64,000 bases of DNA from positions 3,224,001 to 3,288,000 of the forward strand of contig OX637293.1 in assembly GCA_951799445.1 (NCBI GenBank), in the 5' to 3' direction. Under the pieces are notes generated by a model. The model made no database searches. It was given only the letters and a program-made list of their open reading frames with translations, and was not told where the DNA came from. This DNA comes from Pseudisothecium myosuroides (Eukaryota; Streptophyta; Bryopsida; Hypnales; Lembophyllaceae). Shown here piece after piece: positions 48,497 to 60,107 of the stretch. The translations under genes and the position numbers were made by a program. Position 1 is the first letter of the stretch; each line of letters opens with the position of its first letter.

Positions 48497-49565
48497 CTTT
48501 TTTTTTCTTTTTTTTTTTTTCTTTTTTTAAATTTCTATATCCTACATTTTGAATACAAAAGTAAGCTCACCTCTAGTATTTGTTATATTTGTTATATTTG
48601 TTTATAGGATGTGTAAAATTTGTTTATAAGATGTCCCTTTCGATCCTCTGAAATGTAGAGGCCCTCCCAGCCAATAGTTCTGTGCCTGGTTCACATTATA
48701 CTGTTTACTTTACATAATAGCCAATAGCTACTCTTACATAACCCAACAGCTTAGACATGACATAGCCAATCGTACTCTGTACATTTAAATCAAATTTCCT
48801 CCCTGGTATCCAAGGAGGTATTATGCCTCTTTTAAGGGGAAACAAATCGTCCCTCTTAACAATGTTATGAAGGTCTACATTTGATTGATCTCACATGATC
48901 TACATTTGCAATGCCTAGAATTGGAAAAAATTCATTATGAAAGAATTTATTTGACAGAGCACTACCAAGTAGAGCAATATTATGTGGCTATTATTGATAT
49001 TACTGAGGTTGTTTAGATGTTAGATGTGCATTAGATTTGGATGCGGATGTGGTGGGAACGGAAGTAGCTACTTGGATATCTTGTGACAAGTGGCCTTAGT
49101 ATATTTTATCAAGGGATAAAATTATCATTTGTAGTCCGCCTTGCCTACTTGTCTACCAAAAGTCAATTCTTATCAATTGGTCAAATGTCACATGTTCGCC
49201 AAAAATTACATATATGACTTTTGTCCGCCAAAATGGTTGTCAATTTATCCTCCAAACATAATTTGAGTCAATCAAAGGCAATTCTTCTTTGCCTAAAGTG
49301 ATATTCTGCCAAGGATATATTTCATCTACCCTTACAAACACTACAAGAAAATGCACCTAATGTTTGCTACATCCAAATGGACATCTTTTGAACATAATTT
49401 TAGCGTCCTATGTACAAATCCATACGGTGGATACAAGTTTTACTTGTCACATGCACCAAAATCTAGATATATAGTACAAAATAATCAATGATTGCAACTC
49501 CAAGCTTCACAAAGGACTTGTATATATATATATATCCTACATTTTGAATACAAGAATGTGGGCAC
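47868..49565. repeat. Two direct repeats of about 0.7 kb, period about 1 kb, with TA microsatellites
   Basis: Units at 47868-48572 and 48872-49565 share GATCTCACATGATCTACA, TAGATTTGGA(C/T)GCGGATGT and TATCCTACATTTTGAATACAA. Unit 1 ends in a (TA)n tract followed by long T runs (about 48450-48530), and unit 2 in a short (TA)n (about 49520). They could be two degenerate long terminal repeats or a simple tandem duplication. Neither shows a clear TG..CA end. Confidence 0.65.
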
Positions 49566-51105
49566 TTTTTCCACACCCTTAAGATAACACAAACACAACT
49601 GGATTCTAGTTCTTTTGTTGTAGTTGATTCATTAGTGGGTGCTTATTGTGTGGTCCAATTACGCCTTCCAAGCAATGGATTTTCTTTTTTGGTTCCTAAT
49701 TTTTGGTTCCCTAAATGCAATCGCTAACCAAATTAGAAGTAAATTAGTAATTACAGCCAGTTTTGGCTACGACAACCAAAATTTAAGATTGATATAGGTA
49801 GTCAAGCAAAAGGGTTAAATGTTCTAAGTTTAGGGCTCTTTATTCCCTTTTCAAAATGATGAAGTTCACTAAAATCGAACTATTTCCCTAAAAGTTATCT
49901 ATAGATGAAGTTTAACTTCTAAACTATATTCTAAAACTTCATTTGTCAGTTTCTTCTATCCTAGCTATTTAATTCAACTTTGGATTTTTGGATTAATTTC
50001 TATCCTAGTTTTATTTCCTAAGTTTTGACTTTGACTTGGCTTGGTCAATTTTAGATGACTTTCATCCAAACTTGTTCTGATTTAAGTCAAAACTTCATTC
50101 TATTCTAATTTCTTCAATACTAAACTATTTTCTAAGTTAAAACTAGTTTTAGAAATCTTGAAAGGTCTTCTAGTAGGTTCTATTTCTAACTTGTCCCTAA
50201 ATTGTCTTCAAAAGATTATTTTTAATTTTCTATTGTTTTATTACTTCTTTTAACTTCTATTTTTTTTGCTAATTTTAGGACAAAAGTAATTATAAGGTAA
50301 ATTATTTAAAATTAACTTTTTAAAAAGGTAAAACATTTAGACTTTGTAACTTCTCTAGAAAAAATGACCTATTAATAAAGTTTGACCGCTAGGTGATACA
50401 TCAAACTTTATCCGTTATTTCCTACTGACTCAACTTTTGAAATCTACTTCTACTTTTATTTGTGACTTCTAATTCTACTCTAAATTCTAATAGCCTTTTT
50501 GGGTTCCTTTTGATTAATTCTCTAACTTTCATCCAATTTTAAAACTATTTTTCATCCAAGCTTCTAGAGTTTTTACCTAATTTTTATGTTCAATAACTTT
50601 TTGGAAAGCTACTAAAATTTTCTAACTACTACTAACTTCAACTCTTTTGGTTTCTTAAACTTTTAAATGGTCTAACCCTAACTTCTAACTCTAATACTAT
50701 TGTCTAATTTTAATTTAATCTTTAAAATGAAAATAGAGTAAACGGGGGAAGTAATTCAAAGACTTGCCTTGAAATTTGCGGCTCCTATGGTTCCATCCTT
50801 GTTTACTGCAATTGCAAACTCGTCATAACTTCCTTCAATTTTCATCTTGTACTTTCTTGTTGTATTTTTGATGTTGGGTCGTGGCTAGAGGAGTTTTAAA
50901 CTCCTTCCTTCCTTAATTATTCCAAAGTTCTATTTTTTTAATCCTATTTCTTTATGAATTTCTATTTCTTTATGAAATATTATTCAAAACAAATCCTATC
51001 AAATCTAATAACCTATATACCTTCTAATTTGTTTTAGAAATCAAACAAAACTTCATAAAGAAGCTTGTTTAACTTCTACTATCTTTTAGAACTAAATTTT
51101 AGAAT
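49566..51105. other. AT-rich sequence, no gene seen
   Basis: Pyrimidine-rich low-complexity DNA dominated by TTCTAA/AACTTC-like words, with no sustained reading frame and no recognisable element ends. Confidence 0.5.
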
Positions 51106-51106
51106 C

Positions 51107-52798
51107 ACTTAAAGCCCAGGGGGGTCACTCTATATGGGGTTTGTGCTCGGGGGGGTCACTTAGAGTGTCCATTAGAAAACAAGTGCGAACAAAACTTTGG
51201 ACCCCCTATATTATATCCTAAAATTTAAATAAAATGAAATAAAAAAAATATGACTAGATTTTCCTACTTCAAAAGTTTATGTTTTGAATTATTGATATTT
51301 TTATTTGTTAATGATAATTAGTTACAAATTTTTGAAGTAATTAGATACACTGTACAACTGAAAAATAACTTTCACACCCCTATATTATATCCTAAAAAAT
51401 GAACAAAAAATTCCTAAAAATAGCTCTCTATTGAAAGTTCAATTTGAGTTGAGTATTGATGCAATGGTCATCTAAATGTGATCTCTATAAATATTTGAGT
51501 TGAAAAACATGCCGTTTTAGGCCATTTTCAACCTCTTGTACAAATCATTTCAACTATTATTTTAGTTTGAAATTTTGGCAATAGAAACCTATAGTCATTA
51601 TTAAGCAACCCTCAAAATTTTAAGTTGAAATTATAGTTCATTAGAAACCACTTGTTCGCACGTGGTTTGTAGCAAAATACTAGGTGCCCCCCCCGAGGGT
51701 TTGTGGATCACGTGCGGCTGATTTTTTTATTTGGGGGGATATTTAGCTGACTAGGAACAATTAAATGCTCCCTATTATTACCTAATTTTCACATTTTTGG
51801 TGTTTTATGCCTCCCTACAATTACTTAGAATTTCGGAGTAGGTCAATTTTGAACAACCTTATTTTCTTACAAGTAATAAAACTTAAGTGAAAAAAATGTA
51901 AACCTAAATATGTAAGACATGGAAGTATTGATGAGCTGAAAATATTACATTCACGTTATACACATGCTTGCTCTCATACACATGCTTGCTTTCACTAGAG
52001 AAGTTTAGGACTTCACTGTGTTATAGGAGCACTCACATAAATTATAAAATTCCAGAACATGGTTGAAGCTGACCCTAACGTATAATTGAATAGTGCAGAA
52101 AAGCTATGTAAACCCAATGCTGAATTGTTGTGCATTTGAATCATACATAGTAATCTAGTAACAATTGAAGCAATTTCAACATCAACTTCAATTTACAAAT
52201 ACGTCAGCAACAACTTCAAGGACTGGATGAAATCCTAAATATTGAGAGCAAGGATGCATATACAACAAAAATGTGGAATTTGTTCGAAAGTAGAATTTGC
52301 ACCCTAGCAACAGCAACAACACAATTGAATGTAAGCGCCCTTGCAAGTGCCGTTTCTCACGTGGAGCTCCTTTCTGCCAGTGACAACAGCAAATTCCAAA
52401 ACCACGGGAACTAAACCTAGAGCATCCTAAGTGAAGAATCCGAGGCCGGCACTGTTGGAGACAAAGATAGGAGCGATGAATGACCAAGAGTGACCTTTTT
52501 CATCCGACTCGACCTGGTCAATAGTCCCTGTATTCCGCCCTGTACTAATCCCGAGACTAATTTTATTATAGAAAATTATCTAGAACCAATACCTTCTACC
52601 CTATCTTAGAAAAAAAAATTGAAAATGACGTATTATTCACACATGTATCTTATTTGTAAGTAACACTAGAGTAATTTGTACTATGTACATTACTTGCAAG
52701 TTTTTTCTAATTTTTTAAGGCTTTGAATTAATGCCTCCCTATATTATGCCGCACGTTGCTAGATAAAAAATTCTACGTGACCCCCCTGAGACTTAAAG
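51107..52798. mobile_element. Non-autonomous DNA element, 1676 bp, with 8-bp target duplication
   Basis: Body 51115-52790 with inverted ends CCCAGGGGGGTCAC and CTCAGGGGGGTCAC. It is flanked by the direct repeat ACTTAAAG (51107-51114 and 52791-52798). The 8-bp duplication and CAGGG-type ends suggest hAT affinity. It contains a nested element of the same family. A GC-richer island at 52190-52500 has an open frame of about 100 codons on the minus strand with no recognisable family. Confidence 0.85.
51138..51705. mobile_element. Nested same-family element, 552 bp, with 8-bp target duplication
   Basis: Body 51146-51697 with inverted ends CTCGGGGGGGTCAC(T)TAG and CTCGGGGGGGGCACCTAG. Perfect direct repeats GGTTTGTG lie at 51138-51145 and 51698-51705. 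It is inserted about 30 bp inside the outer element. Subterminal AAGTGCGAAC and GTTCGCACGTGG are also inverted. Confidence 0.9.
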
Positions 52799-52799
52799 T

Positions 52800-54040
52800 C
52801 AATTATTCTCCAATTTGGACTCTTCCCTTTGTCCTAAACAAAGTCAAACACCATTTAATCCTTCATCGCCTAAGGTCCAAACATGCTTAAAAGCATCCTG
52901 CCTTTGCAAGTGTTAAAAGTCTAAATTTCAGTAAGTTATGAAAATCTCAACCGTACAATCTTGTTGTGTGCATGTTGTAGATGGTGTGGAACAAATTTGG
53001 TGTCATTTGATTGTATAGATTGAAAGATTATAATGTTTTAGTGTTGGAAAAAGGTGCTAAAATTTTCTTAAAAACACATTTGGAGGTGAAATTCGATTTC
53101 TAAACCTACTCAAATGAAAAAACATCAAACTGCCAAGTGATTAAAAAATAGAATGTAAATTCTTTGGTAAAAAAATATCATTCAAAGGACTCATTGTGTT
53201 TGCAAAATGGATTTGAAATGTTAAAAAACAGTGAAAAAAGTAGCAAAAAATCACATCTATAGCTGAACCTCCTTCTACTAAAATTCTTCTCAGTCACTCA
53301 TTTTCAAATTTGATAACTTGAAAGTTTTATATTTTTTTTCTGAGGCAACAAAGAAGCAATGAAGGGGGCCTAGTCAAATTTTCATATTTTTTCATGTTGG
53401 CAAGTGAAAGGAGGTTCCAATGCACCAAAGAACACAACATTATTGAAAACAGACCATGTATGAAGAAGTTATGAGCCGCCGAAGTTCACTATAATACAAA
53501 AATGTTTGGATTTTGAACTTTGAATTGCTCTCAAACATTCAAAATAGCTTGGATTGACATGAAAATTTTACCTTAATAACTAGACCTTAAAAGGAACAAA
53601 ACCCAACAAATTTTTTATTGAAAATGAACATTTGATGAAAAAGATACAAGCCCCCAAAGTTGCAGCCATGACAATGCAGTGTGCTGAACTCAAATTGAAC
53701 CTGTGAACTTTGAATGGCTTTCACAAACTCATTTCATCTTGGATTGATCTGAAAATTCTACCACACAAACAAGACTAGTATGTGCAACTTCTACAACTAG
53801 TTTTTATTAAATTTGGACATGAGTTGCAAAAGTTAGAGCACTTCAAATTGAGTGGTTATAGTGTGTGAGGACACTTTTTGTCCCCTTTGGCAATGAAGGG
53901 TTAAGGCATTCAAACATTCCCTAATGGATGGACTGTGTTCACTCACAAATTCTTCATTTCATTCCAACTTCAAATCACCAAATATATCAAGCCAACTCTC
54001 ATTTGCTTCATGTTCAATTTGGATCACAATCTATTAGAAT
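52800..54040. repeat. AT-rich sequence with a fragment of the 183-bp repeat
   Basis: About 53370-53480 is the diverged reverse complement of the 183-bp unit (GTCAAATTTTCATAT, GGCAAGTGAAAGGAGGTTCC, AACACAACATT). Two further loosely related units follow (about 53500-53880), each with ACTTTGAAT(T/G)GC and GAAAATT(T/C)TACC. No gene seen. Confidence 0.55.
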
Positions 54041-54042
54041 GC

Positions 54043-54509
54043 TAAGGGCATCCCCACGCCTGGCGCCTCAAACAGGGGCGCCGAATGTGGTTTGACATGC
54101 TGTTTTTTCAGAAATCAAATTCTGAACTTGTCCTCCGCCCCACGCCTGCACGGGATTGGGACTCGGCAAGGTCCTTACGCACGGGGTCCAAGGCGTCATA
54201 ACTACATTGGCAAACTTGGGATTGGAGCACGGAGCCCCAATATAGCACCTCGTCATTACATTGGGAATAAAGAAAGCTTTCTCTCCTCACCTTTTTGCAA
54301 TAACACGCCTCGAAAACTACATCAACAAGAGTCAAACTTCATAGCGAGGCGCGGGCAAGAGACACGATTTGACCGGGTGTTCATCAAAATTGGCCGTGCC
54401 CGGCCATTTATTGACCCTCGCAGTGCGTACCGTGGGGCACAACTTGTGGCCAAGCACGGCCACTCACCGGGTCTGCGTCACTTCACGCGCAGCCGTGGCG
54501 ATGCTCTAA
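54043..54509. mobile_element. GC-rich Harbinger-like (Tourist-type) MITE
   Basis: Body 54046-54506, ends GGGCATCCCCACGCC and, inverted, GAGCATCGCCACGGC, with TAA duplicated at 54043-54045 and 54507-54509. It is sharply GC-richer than its surroundings. A chance open frame of 146 codons runs through it. Confidence 0.7.
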
Positions 54510-54919
54510 CACACAGCTTGATTTCCAATTAGAATATGAACTATAGAAGATATGGTTGTGAGTTAATGGCCTGGTTTGTACAATCCAGGGCTTGTCAAAG
54601 TATGTATTTTCTAGGACAAATTCTTGGACATACAATTCGGGCGAAGAAAATACATACTTTGACACTTTAATTTGTAGAAAATTGGAAAAATAATTTTCAA
54701 ACAAAACTAAATACTGGCCATGTGGAAGGACTTCTTGGTGATGAGATTTGACAAAAAAAATTACGTCAAAATCATCTCTAATGTTTACAAGTGCGCGCGC
54801 AAGAGAGGCGTGTTTGCACAAATGTGGAGGACATAAAATAATGTATTTTTAGACTTCCTTTGGTAGGAACATATTTGACTACTATAGAAATATACCACAA
54901 AACTTTCAATTGAAAATCA

Positions 54920-55859
54920 TTAACCCCTAAAGGCCCAAGGTCTTTTTTCTGCCAAAAAACACTGAAAACTGCCATTTCTATAGCAAAAAGTTAAAAAAAA
55001 TTAAAATTGTTTTTTTTCCACATCTAACCGTAGGATCTTACACCTAATTGGTATGAGAATGTGTGGAAAAAATTTCAGAATTTTTGACCGCACAGATTGC
55101 AAGATATCTGCATTTAAAGTGGAAAAAACAAGTTTTTCAGCACATTGCGGGACCAGATTTTTTGTCTTTAAACATTTTTAACTTAAAATTTTTGCACTAC
55201 AGCGTTTTGAGCTTTAAATCTTTATAGTAGAGAATTGAGTTGAGAGTCTAGGAAAAAAAAAGAAACTCAAAAAAACTTAATTTTCATCCTTAAAAAAATT
55301 GTTAAGTAGAAGTAGGTATGAGATAGAAGGAAAACCTAAAATATTAATATCTCTTAGATGGAATTAAAATGCACTAATCCCAATGGTGAGATTGTTCTAG
55401 CAAGTAAACTAAACCATGACAAAAAAAAAATTTGAAAAATTTGAAAAATTGCATTCAGAAATGAGTCCTACAGTTATTTTTTTCAAGAAGATGCTCAAAC
55501 TGCCCGAAAAACAAGAATGTCCATAACTTTCTCATAACATATCCAAATGAAATGAATAAAAGCTTTCTAGATAGACAAAAATATAATCTATGAGAAAAAA
55601 AATATTAAAAAAAAAATTCAAATTTTTATCCATTTTTTTTTTGCTGCCCGGGCTGCCCCCCGTCCCCTGTTTTGAGCTTATTTGGTCATAACTTTTTTTC
55701 CCGGGCACCGATTGAGAAAAAAATTATATTCCCACGAAGCTTATCAGTTTTTCTATCTCCAAAAAAAATTTCAAAAAATCAGAACACAATTTCAGCCCGT
55801 AGGTATCTGCCCGAAAACGCATTTGTCCCCCGAAGGGACAATGGGCTTTTAGGGGTTAA
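54920..55859. mobile_element. TTAA-flanked element, copy E (932 bp)
   Basis: TTAA at 54920-54923 and 55856-55859 enclose a body of 932 bp with termini CCCCTAAAGGCCCAAGG and CCCATTGTCCC..AGGGG (GGGCTTTTAGGGG on the plus strand). Equal in length to copy C. GTCCCCCGAAGGGAC near the right end can form a small hairpin. Confidence 0.88.
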
Positions 55860-56930
55860 TTTGCACCGCTCAATAGTAAAAAAAAAAACTAAATGTCAAA
55901 GTGTGACAAATTAACAAAATTGACTTTTAAATATAAAATGATTTTTTAAAATTTTTGGAAAAATAAAGGATACAAATTTAACCAAGACATCTAGAAACAA
56001 TTTTTTTATTTTTGGCATTCATTTGGATTTGTATTTCAAAAGTTATAGCGTTCCAAAATCAAAACGCAAACAAACTGGCAGGTGTTTCTTGCAATCACCT
56101 TCAAACATGATAACTTTGCTCTAATACTATATTAAATTATAAGAAAAAGACAAAAAAGATGTAATAGTGTAATTTGTCATTTGACCGTAAAAGAAAAGTA
56201 TTGAGAAACATGTTCAATTTATTTGTATTTTGTACATCCAGCAAGCTACACAATAGACTACACTAGTCTTTTTTTTGCACCACGTGGCCAGGTTGCACCA
56301 TTTGAAGATAAACATCTACTTTTCGCCAAATAAAAGTAATCTTTTTGCCATAAATTTTTTATTTTTCTTAAAAATATGGATGAAGTTGCCAAAGTTGGAT
56401 GAAAAATTGCATGAATATGATTGAAAAGTATTTTTTGGTCCAAAAGATGGATGAATGTAGAAATACAATGCTTCACCAAATTTTAAGTGATTGCCATCTT
56501 GGCACTTTCTTAAAAAGTAAAAAAAAAAAGTTGGACTATACCAAAATGGTTATTTAGTATGGTCCACTTTACTTCTCATGAGCACATACTATTAGCCATT
56601 ATCTAATAAAAAAAATTGGACGCTCTAATTATTCATCAAGTTTATTTGGCATTAATATCAATTTTTGTGAAATTTTTTATTTAATATTTTGATATTTACT
56701 ATAAAGCATACTCATGGTCGTTCAAAACTTTACACATGAACCTTAAAGTACATCAATGCATAATCCAATTCCAACTTAAAATTCATTACTAAAACCATTC
56801 AAGAGCATGTCCTAAAAAACCATCTACTCAAATCATCTAGCTCAATGACCTAATTGATGCCAATATGGCATAAATAATGAACTTGTAAAAAATTTAAGCA
56901 AAATTATGCCAAAAATCAAGGGGCAGTGAC
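55860..56930. repeat. AT-rich intergenic DNA with a dispersed-repeat copy
   Basis: The segment at about 56260-56560 is the reverse complement of 13330-13630 (shared TTTGGTGAAGCATTGTATTT and CTACATTCATCCATCTTTTG). No gene seen. Confidence 0.6.
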
Positions 56931-56934
56931 AGAA

Positions 56935-57050
56935 GAACTGATATCCGGCAATGGAAAACCCTCTCGAGAAACTGATACCCGCGAGAGATACCCGCAATAG
57001 ATACCCGGTGTTGATATCCGGGTACCGATACCCACCACCGTTACCCTTTT
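56935..57050. promoter_or_regulatory. Clustered GATACCCG/GATATCCGG motifs upstream of NO66
   Basis: Within about 100 bp the words GATATCCGG, GATACCCGC, GATACCCGC, GATACCCGG, GATATCCGGG and GATACCCAC appear in irregular spacing on one strand. They lie roughly 60-180 bp before the first clearly transcribed-looking sequence of the NO66 gene. A degenerate simple repeat is the alternative. Confidence 0.45.
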
Positions 57051-57773
57051 CCTATCCACTTCCTTTAGAATTCGGCTAATCTCTTATGCTGATAATGGTC
57101 CCATTAGGGTTTCATCAGACGCCATAGCGCCTGTGCTTGCAGGTCTTCAGAGGCCAATTTCGTCGGCTTACATCTTCGAGTTTGCACAAATTCAAGAGAG
57201 CTGCCAAGGACGGAGCTTCTGTAGAGGTGAGTACGTGTATTTCGAAACCTTTTTTTGTATGCGACAGATGTGTGCGCAGGGGTTTTAGGGTTTCTTCTTG
57301 ACCTTCGCTCATTTTACGATTGAAAATTGTATCGTCTTCGGGATTCGAAAATTCTATCGTCTAGCTTGACCTCGCAGTCTCTATATTGATATCGATGCCG
57401 ATGCCTATATGACTGTCTTTTGGAAATGCGGGGTCTTGACCTAATTTTTTCTGTCATTAGGTTTTAAGTTAGTCTGTTTTTTCATTTCAGTTTTGTTCTG
57501 ATAATTAGAGTATTCAGATTTTCATGTGTTGTCACTGGATGGAAGAGCATTCCATCGCATCAAAGAATGTGAGAATTGGATACCGTATGCAATAGTTATG
57601 AACGTCAAAGTTTTCGTGGTGGATGTTCTGAACTTGGTTTTGAAATTTCACTATAGGTACGCATTGGTAAAGAAATGTGCACCATATGAACACCTGGTCA
57701 AGTGGCGCTTTGGTCTTGATCTGATTTAGTTCTTAGGGCGATCTGCCTTATTGCGAATTGTCCTGTTGTCGCA

Positions 57774-60107
57774 ATGCGGAATGTGAAGAAGGCGAAGCAT
57801 GGGCCAGCCTTGCCGCCGTTGGACATTCCCCAGGAGGACGGAGAAGACAGTGAAGTGGAGGAAGAGATGGAGGGGGAGGAAGACCAGGATGGATCCATGA
57901 GCGTGGAGGAGGATTTCGACCCGGAGGCGGTGAAGTACATTGAGGACTTCAAGATGGAAGTGATTGAGGATTCACGGGAGCAATCAGGTGATGCAAAAGG
58001 GTTGAAGATGGCGAAGGATTTGAGTGCAGGTGCACCACTGCGGTTCCTGGAATGGGTTGTCAGTCCCATGAAACTCCAGAGGTTTCAGGAGGAGTTTTGG
58101 GAGCAGAGACCGTTTCTAATACGGAGGCCGAAGAATCGGAATTACTACGATGGGATCTTCAACAAAGACACGATCGAAAAGCTTTTGGAGAGTCATGAAT
58201 TGAAGTATGTCCCGATGATGTTTGCCTTCTCGCTTCTATACATGCCATTGAGGTTTCTCTTTTGGAGATATTGAGAAATTTATCCCTTAAGAGTTACTGG
58301 GTGTCTTTTGATTTGAACATTTGTGAAGATTCATTATAAAATACATTGTGGACTGATGAATAGTAGTCAATCAATACTACTGATAGATTTGGATTTGTAG
58401 AGTACATCTACTTCAGTAAATGATACTTAAAATCCAAAAGTCCTTTTAAAGTTGATTCAGAAGGACAGTATTGACAATTTCGAGTGAAATTTATGTGAGT
58501 GGATTTTAAATGCGACACCTTATTGTGTTGTTTTTCTGATTTTTTGGGGTTGCTTATATCTATGATCTCATTTTTGCACTCTCTGGATCTGAGATGAATA
58601 TCGTGAAGAAGTTGTTAAGTACTGATGTGATTTCATGGATATGCAATACAAGCCTACATATTCTGTCTTGCACATGGAATATTCATTTTCTGTGCTTATT
58701 CATTCTTTTGTTTTTACAGATACGGACTCAACATCGATGTGACGAAGTATGATGTAGACGGTGGTCGATCTACTTATTCTTCTGAGACATCCGCTAAACC
58801 ATCTAAAGTATGGTCGAAATACGCTGACGGGTGGTCCGTGCGAATTCTGCATCCGCAGAGGTGGTGCGACCCGGTGTTCATGATCCTGTCCGCTTTTGAG
58901 CGGTACTGGGGCTCGGTGGCAGGCTGCAATGCCTATCTGACCCCCGCTGGGTCCCAAGGATTTAGCCCACATTACGACGATATTGAAGCCTTCGTAATCC
59001 AGACCGAAGGAAAAAAGCGATGGAAAGTATATAAGCCCCGGAACCCGGACGAAGCACTCCCCAGATTCTCTAGCCCTAATTTTGAACAAGATGAAATTGG
59101 GGAGCCCATTTTGGATGTGGATCTTGAACCTGGAGACATCTTGTAAGTTCCTGGCATTGCTCATCTGCAATCTGATTCAGCAAGTTTGCTATGTTTTGAG
59201 ACTTCTTCTGTGTGGGCTGTTTTGCGTTTTGGAACTTGTTGGATTTTGGAATAGAGTTATCCTTCGATCTTTCAAGACGGGTCTGCTGACCTTGTTTCAG
59301 TGAATATGTAATTAATATTGCCGTGAAAAGATGTTGGTAAGCCTTTTTCTGGTGGGCTCTGTAATTTCAACTTGTTTCAAAATTTTGATTTGAGTTTGGG
59401 AAATATTGTGTAGGTACATGCCCCGAGGCACCATTCATCAAGCGAAGGCATCAGCTGACACGCATTCCCTCCACATCACGGTCTCAGTGGGACAGCGCAA
59501 CTGTTGGGGCGACTTTTTGGAGCTTGCAATGCCGAGAGCGCTGGAGCTTGCAAGTGAAGATCACATCCTGCTTCGCGAAAGCCTGCCCCGTGGCTATGCA
59601 GACTACATGGGCGTGGCACATTCGGATGAACAGGACAACCCGTCACGAGCAGCATTCATCGAGAAGGTGATGGAGTGCATGGCCATTGTTTCGCAAAGCA
59701 TACCATGGGACTCTGCTGCCGACCAGCTTGCTGTGAAGTTCTTGCAGTCCAGGCTGCCATTGCCTGGGCAGCAGGAGGCAACCCAAAAGGCAAATATTAC
59801 CACAAAGTCGAAGGTGAGGCTTGTTGCCCCTGATGTTGCAAGGCTGGTGGTGGAAGGAGACTCTGTGGTGGTGTACCACATGCTGAAGAATTCAAGAGAC
59901 ATGCACAACGAGGGTGACCAGGAGGAAACGGAGGACCCGGAGCCTGGAAAGCGGGTAGTGTTCTCTTGGGAAGTGGCGCCTGCTCTTGAGGAGCTTCTGT
60001 CAGCATTTCCGGAACCTGTGGAGGTTTCCTCGCTTGCTGTGGAGGGGGATGAATGTCTCACCCTTGTCACAGAATTATGCGACCTTGGTATTCTTATTAA
60101 AGTTTGA
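57774..60107 (+). CDS. RIOX1: NO66/RIOX1-like JmjC ribosomal oxygenase
   Basis: A 2-oxoglutarate/Fe(II) oxygenase of the MINA53/NO66 group, which hydroxylates histidine on ribosomal proteins in the nucleolus; histone demethylation has also been proposed. Three exons join in frame: 57774-58204, 58720-59142 and 59414-60107, giving 515 residues ending in TGA. An acidic N-terminal tract (residues 20-45) precedes the JmjC domain (FWEQRPFLIRRPKN, then Fe ligands H228 and D230 in FSPHYDD, and H293 in MPRGTIHQA). The C-terminal winged-helix-like part follows (LARL-type VAPDVARLVVEGDSV). A leader intron probably starts at about 57226 (GTAGAG|GTGAGT). No in-frame upstream ATG fits better. Confidence 0.93.

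Noticed and set aside
48440..48545. Extended (TA)n and poly-T tract as a functional signal
   Set aside because: A simple microsatellite and homopolymer run; the related unit at 49520 has only a short version.
52188..52487. 99-codon minus-strand frame at 52.3 kb as a gene
   Set aside because: It sits inside a non-autonomous element, no domain is recognisable and there is no supporting splice structure.
54092..54532. 146-codon plus-strand frame as a gene
   Set aside because: It is largely contained in a GC-rich MITE, has antisense frames of similar length and no recognisable domain.
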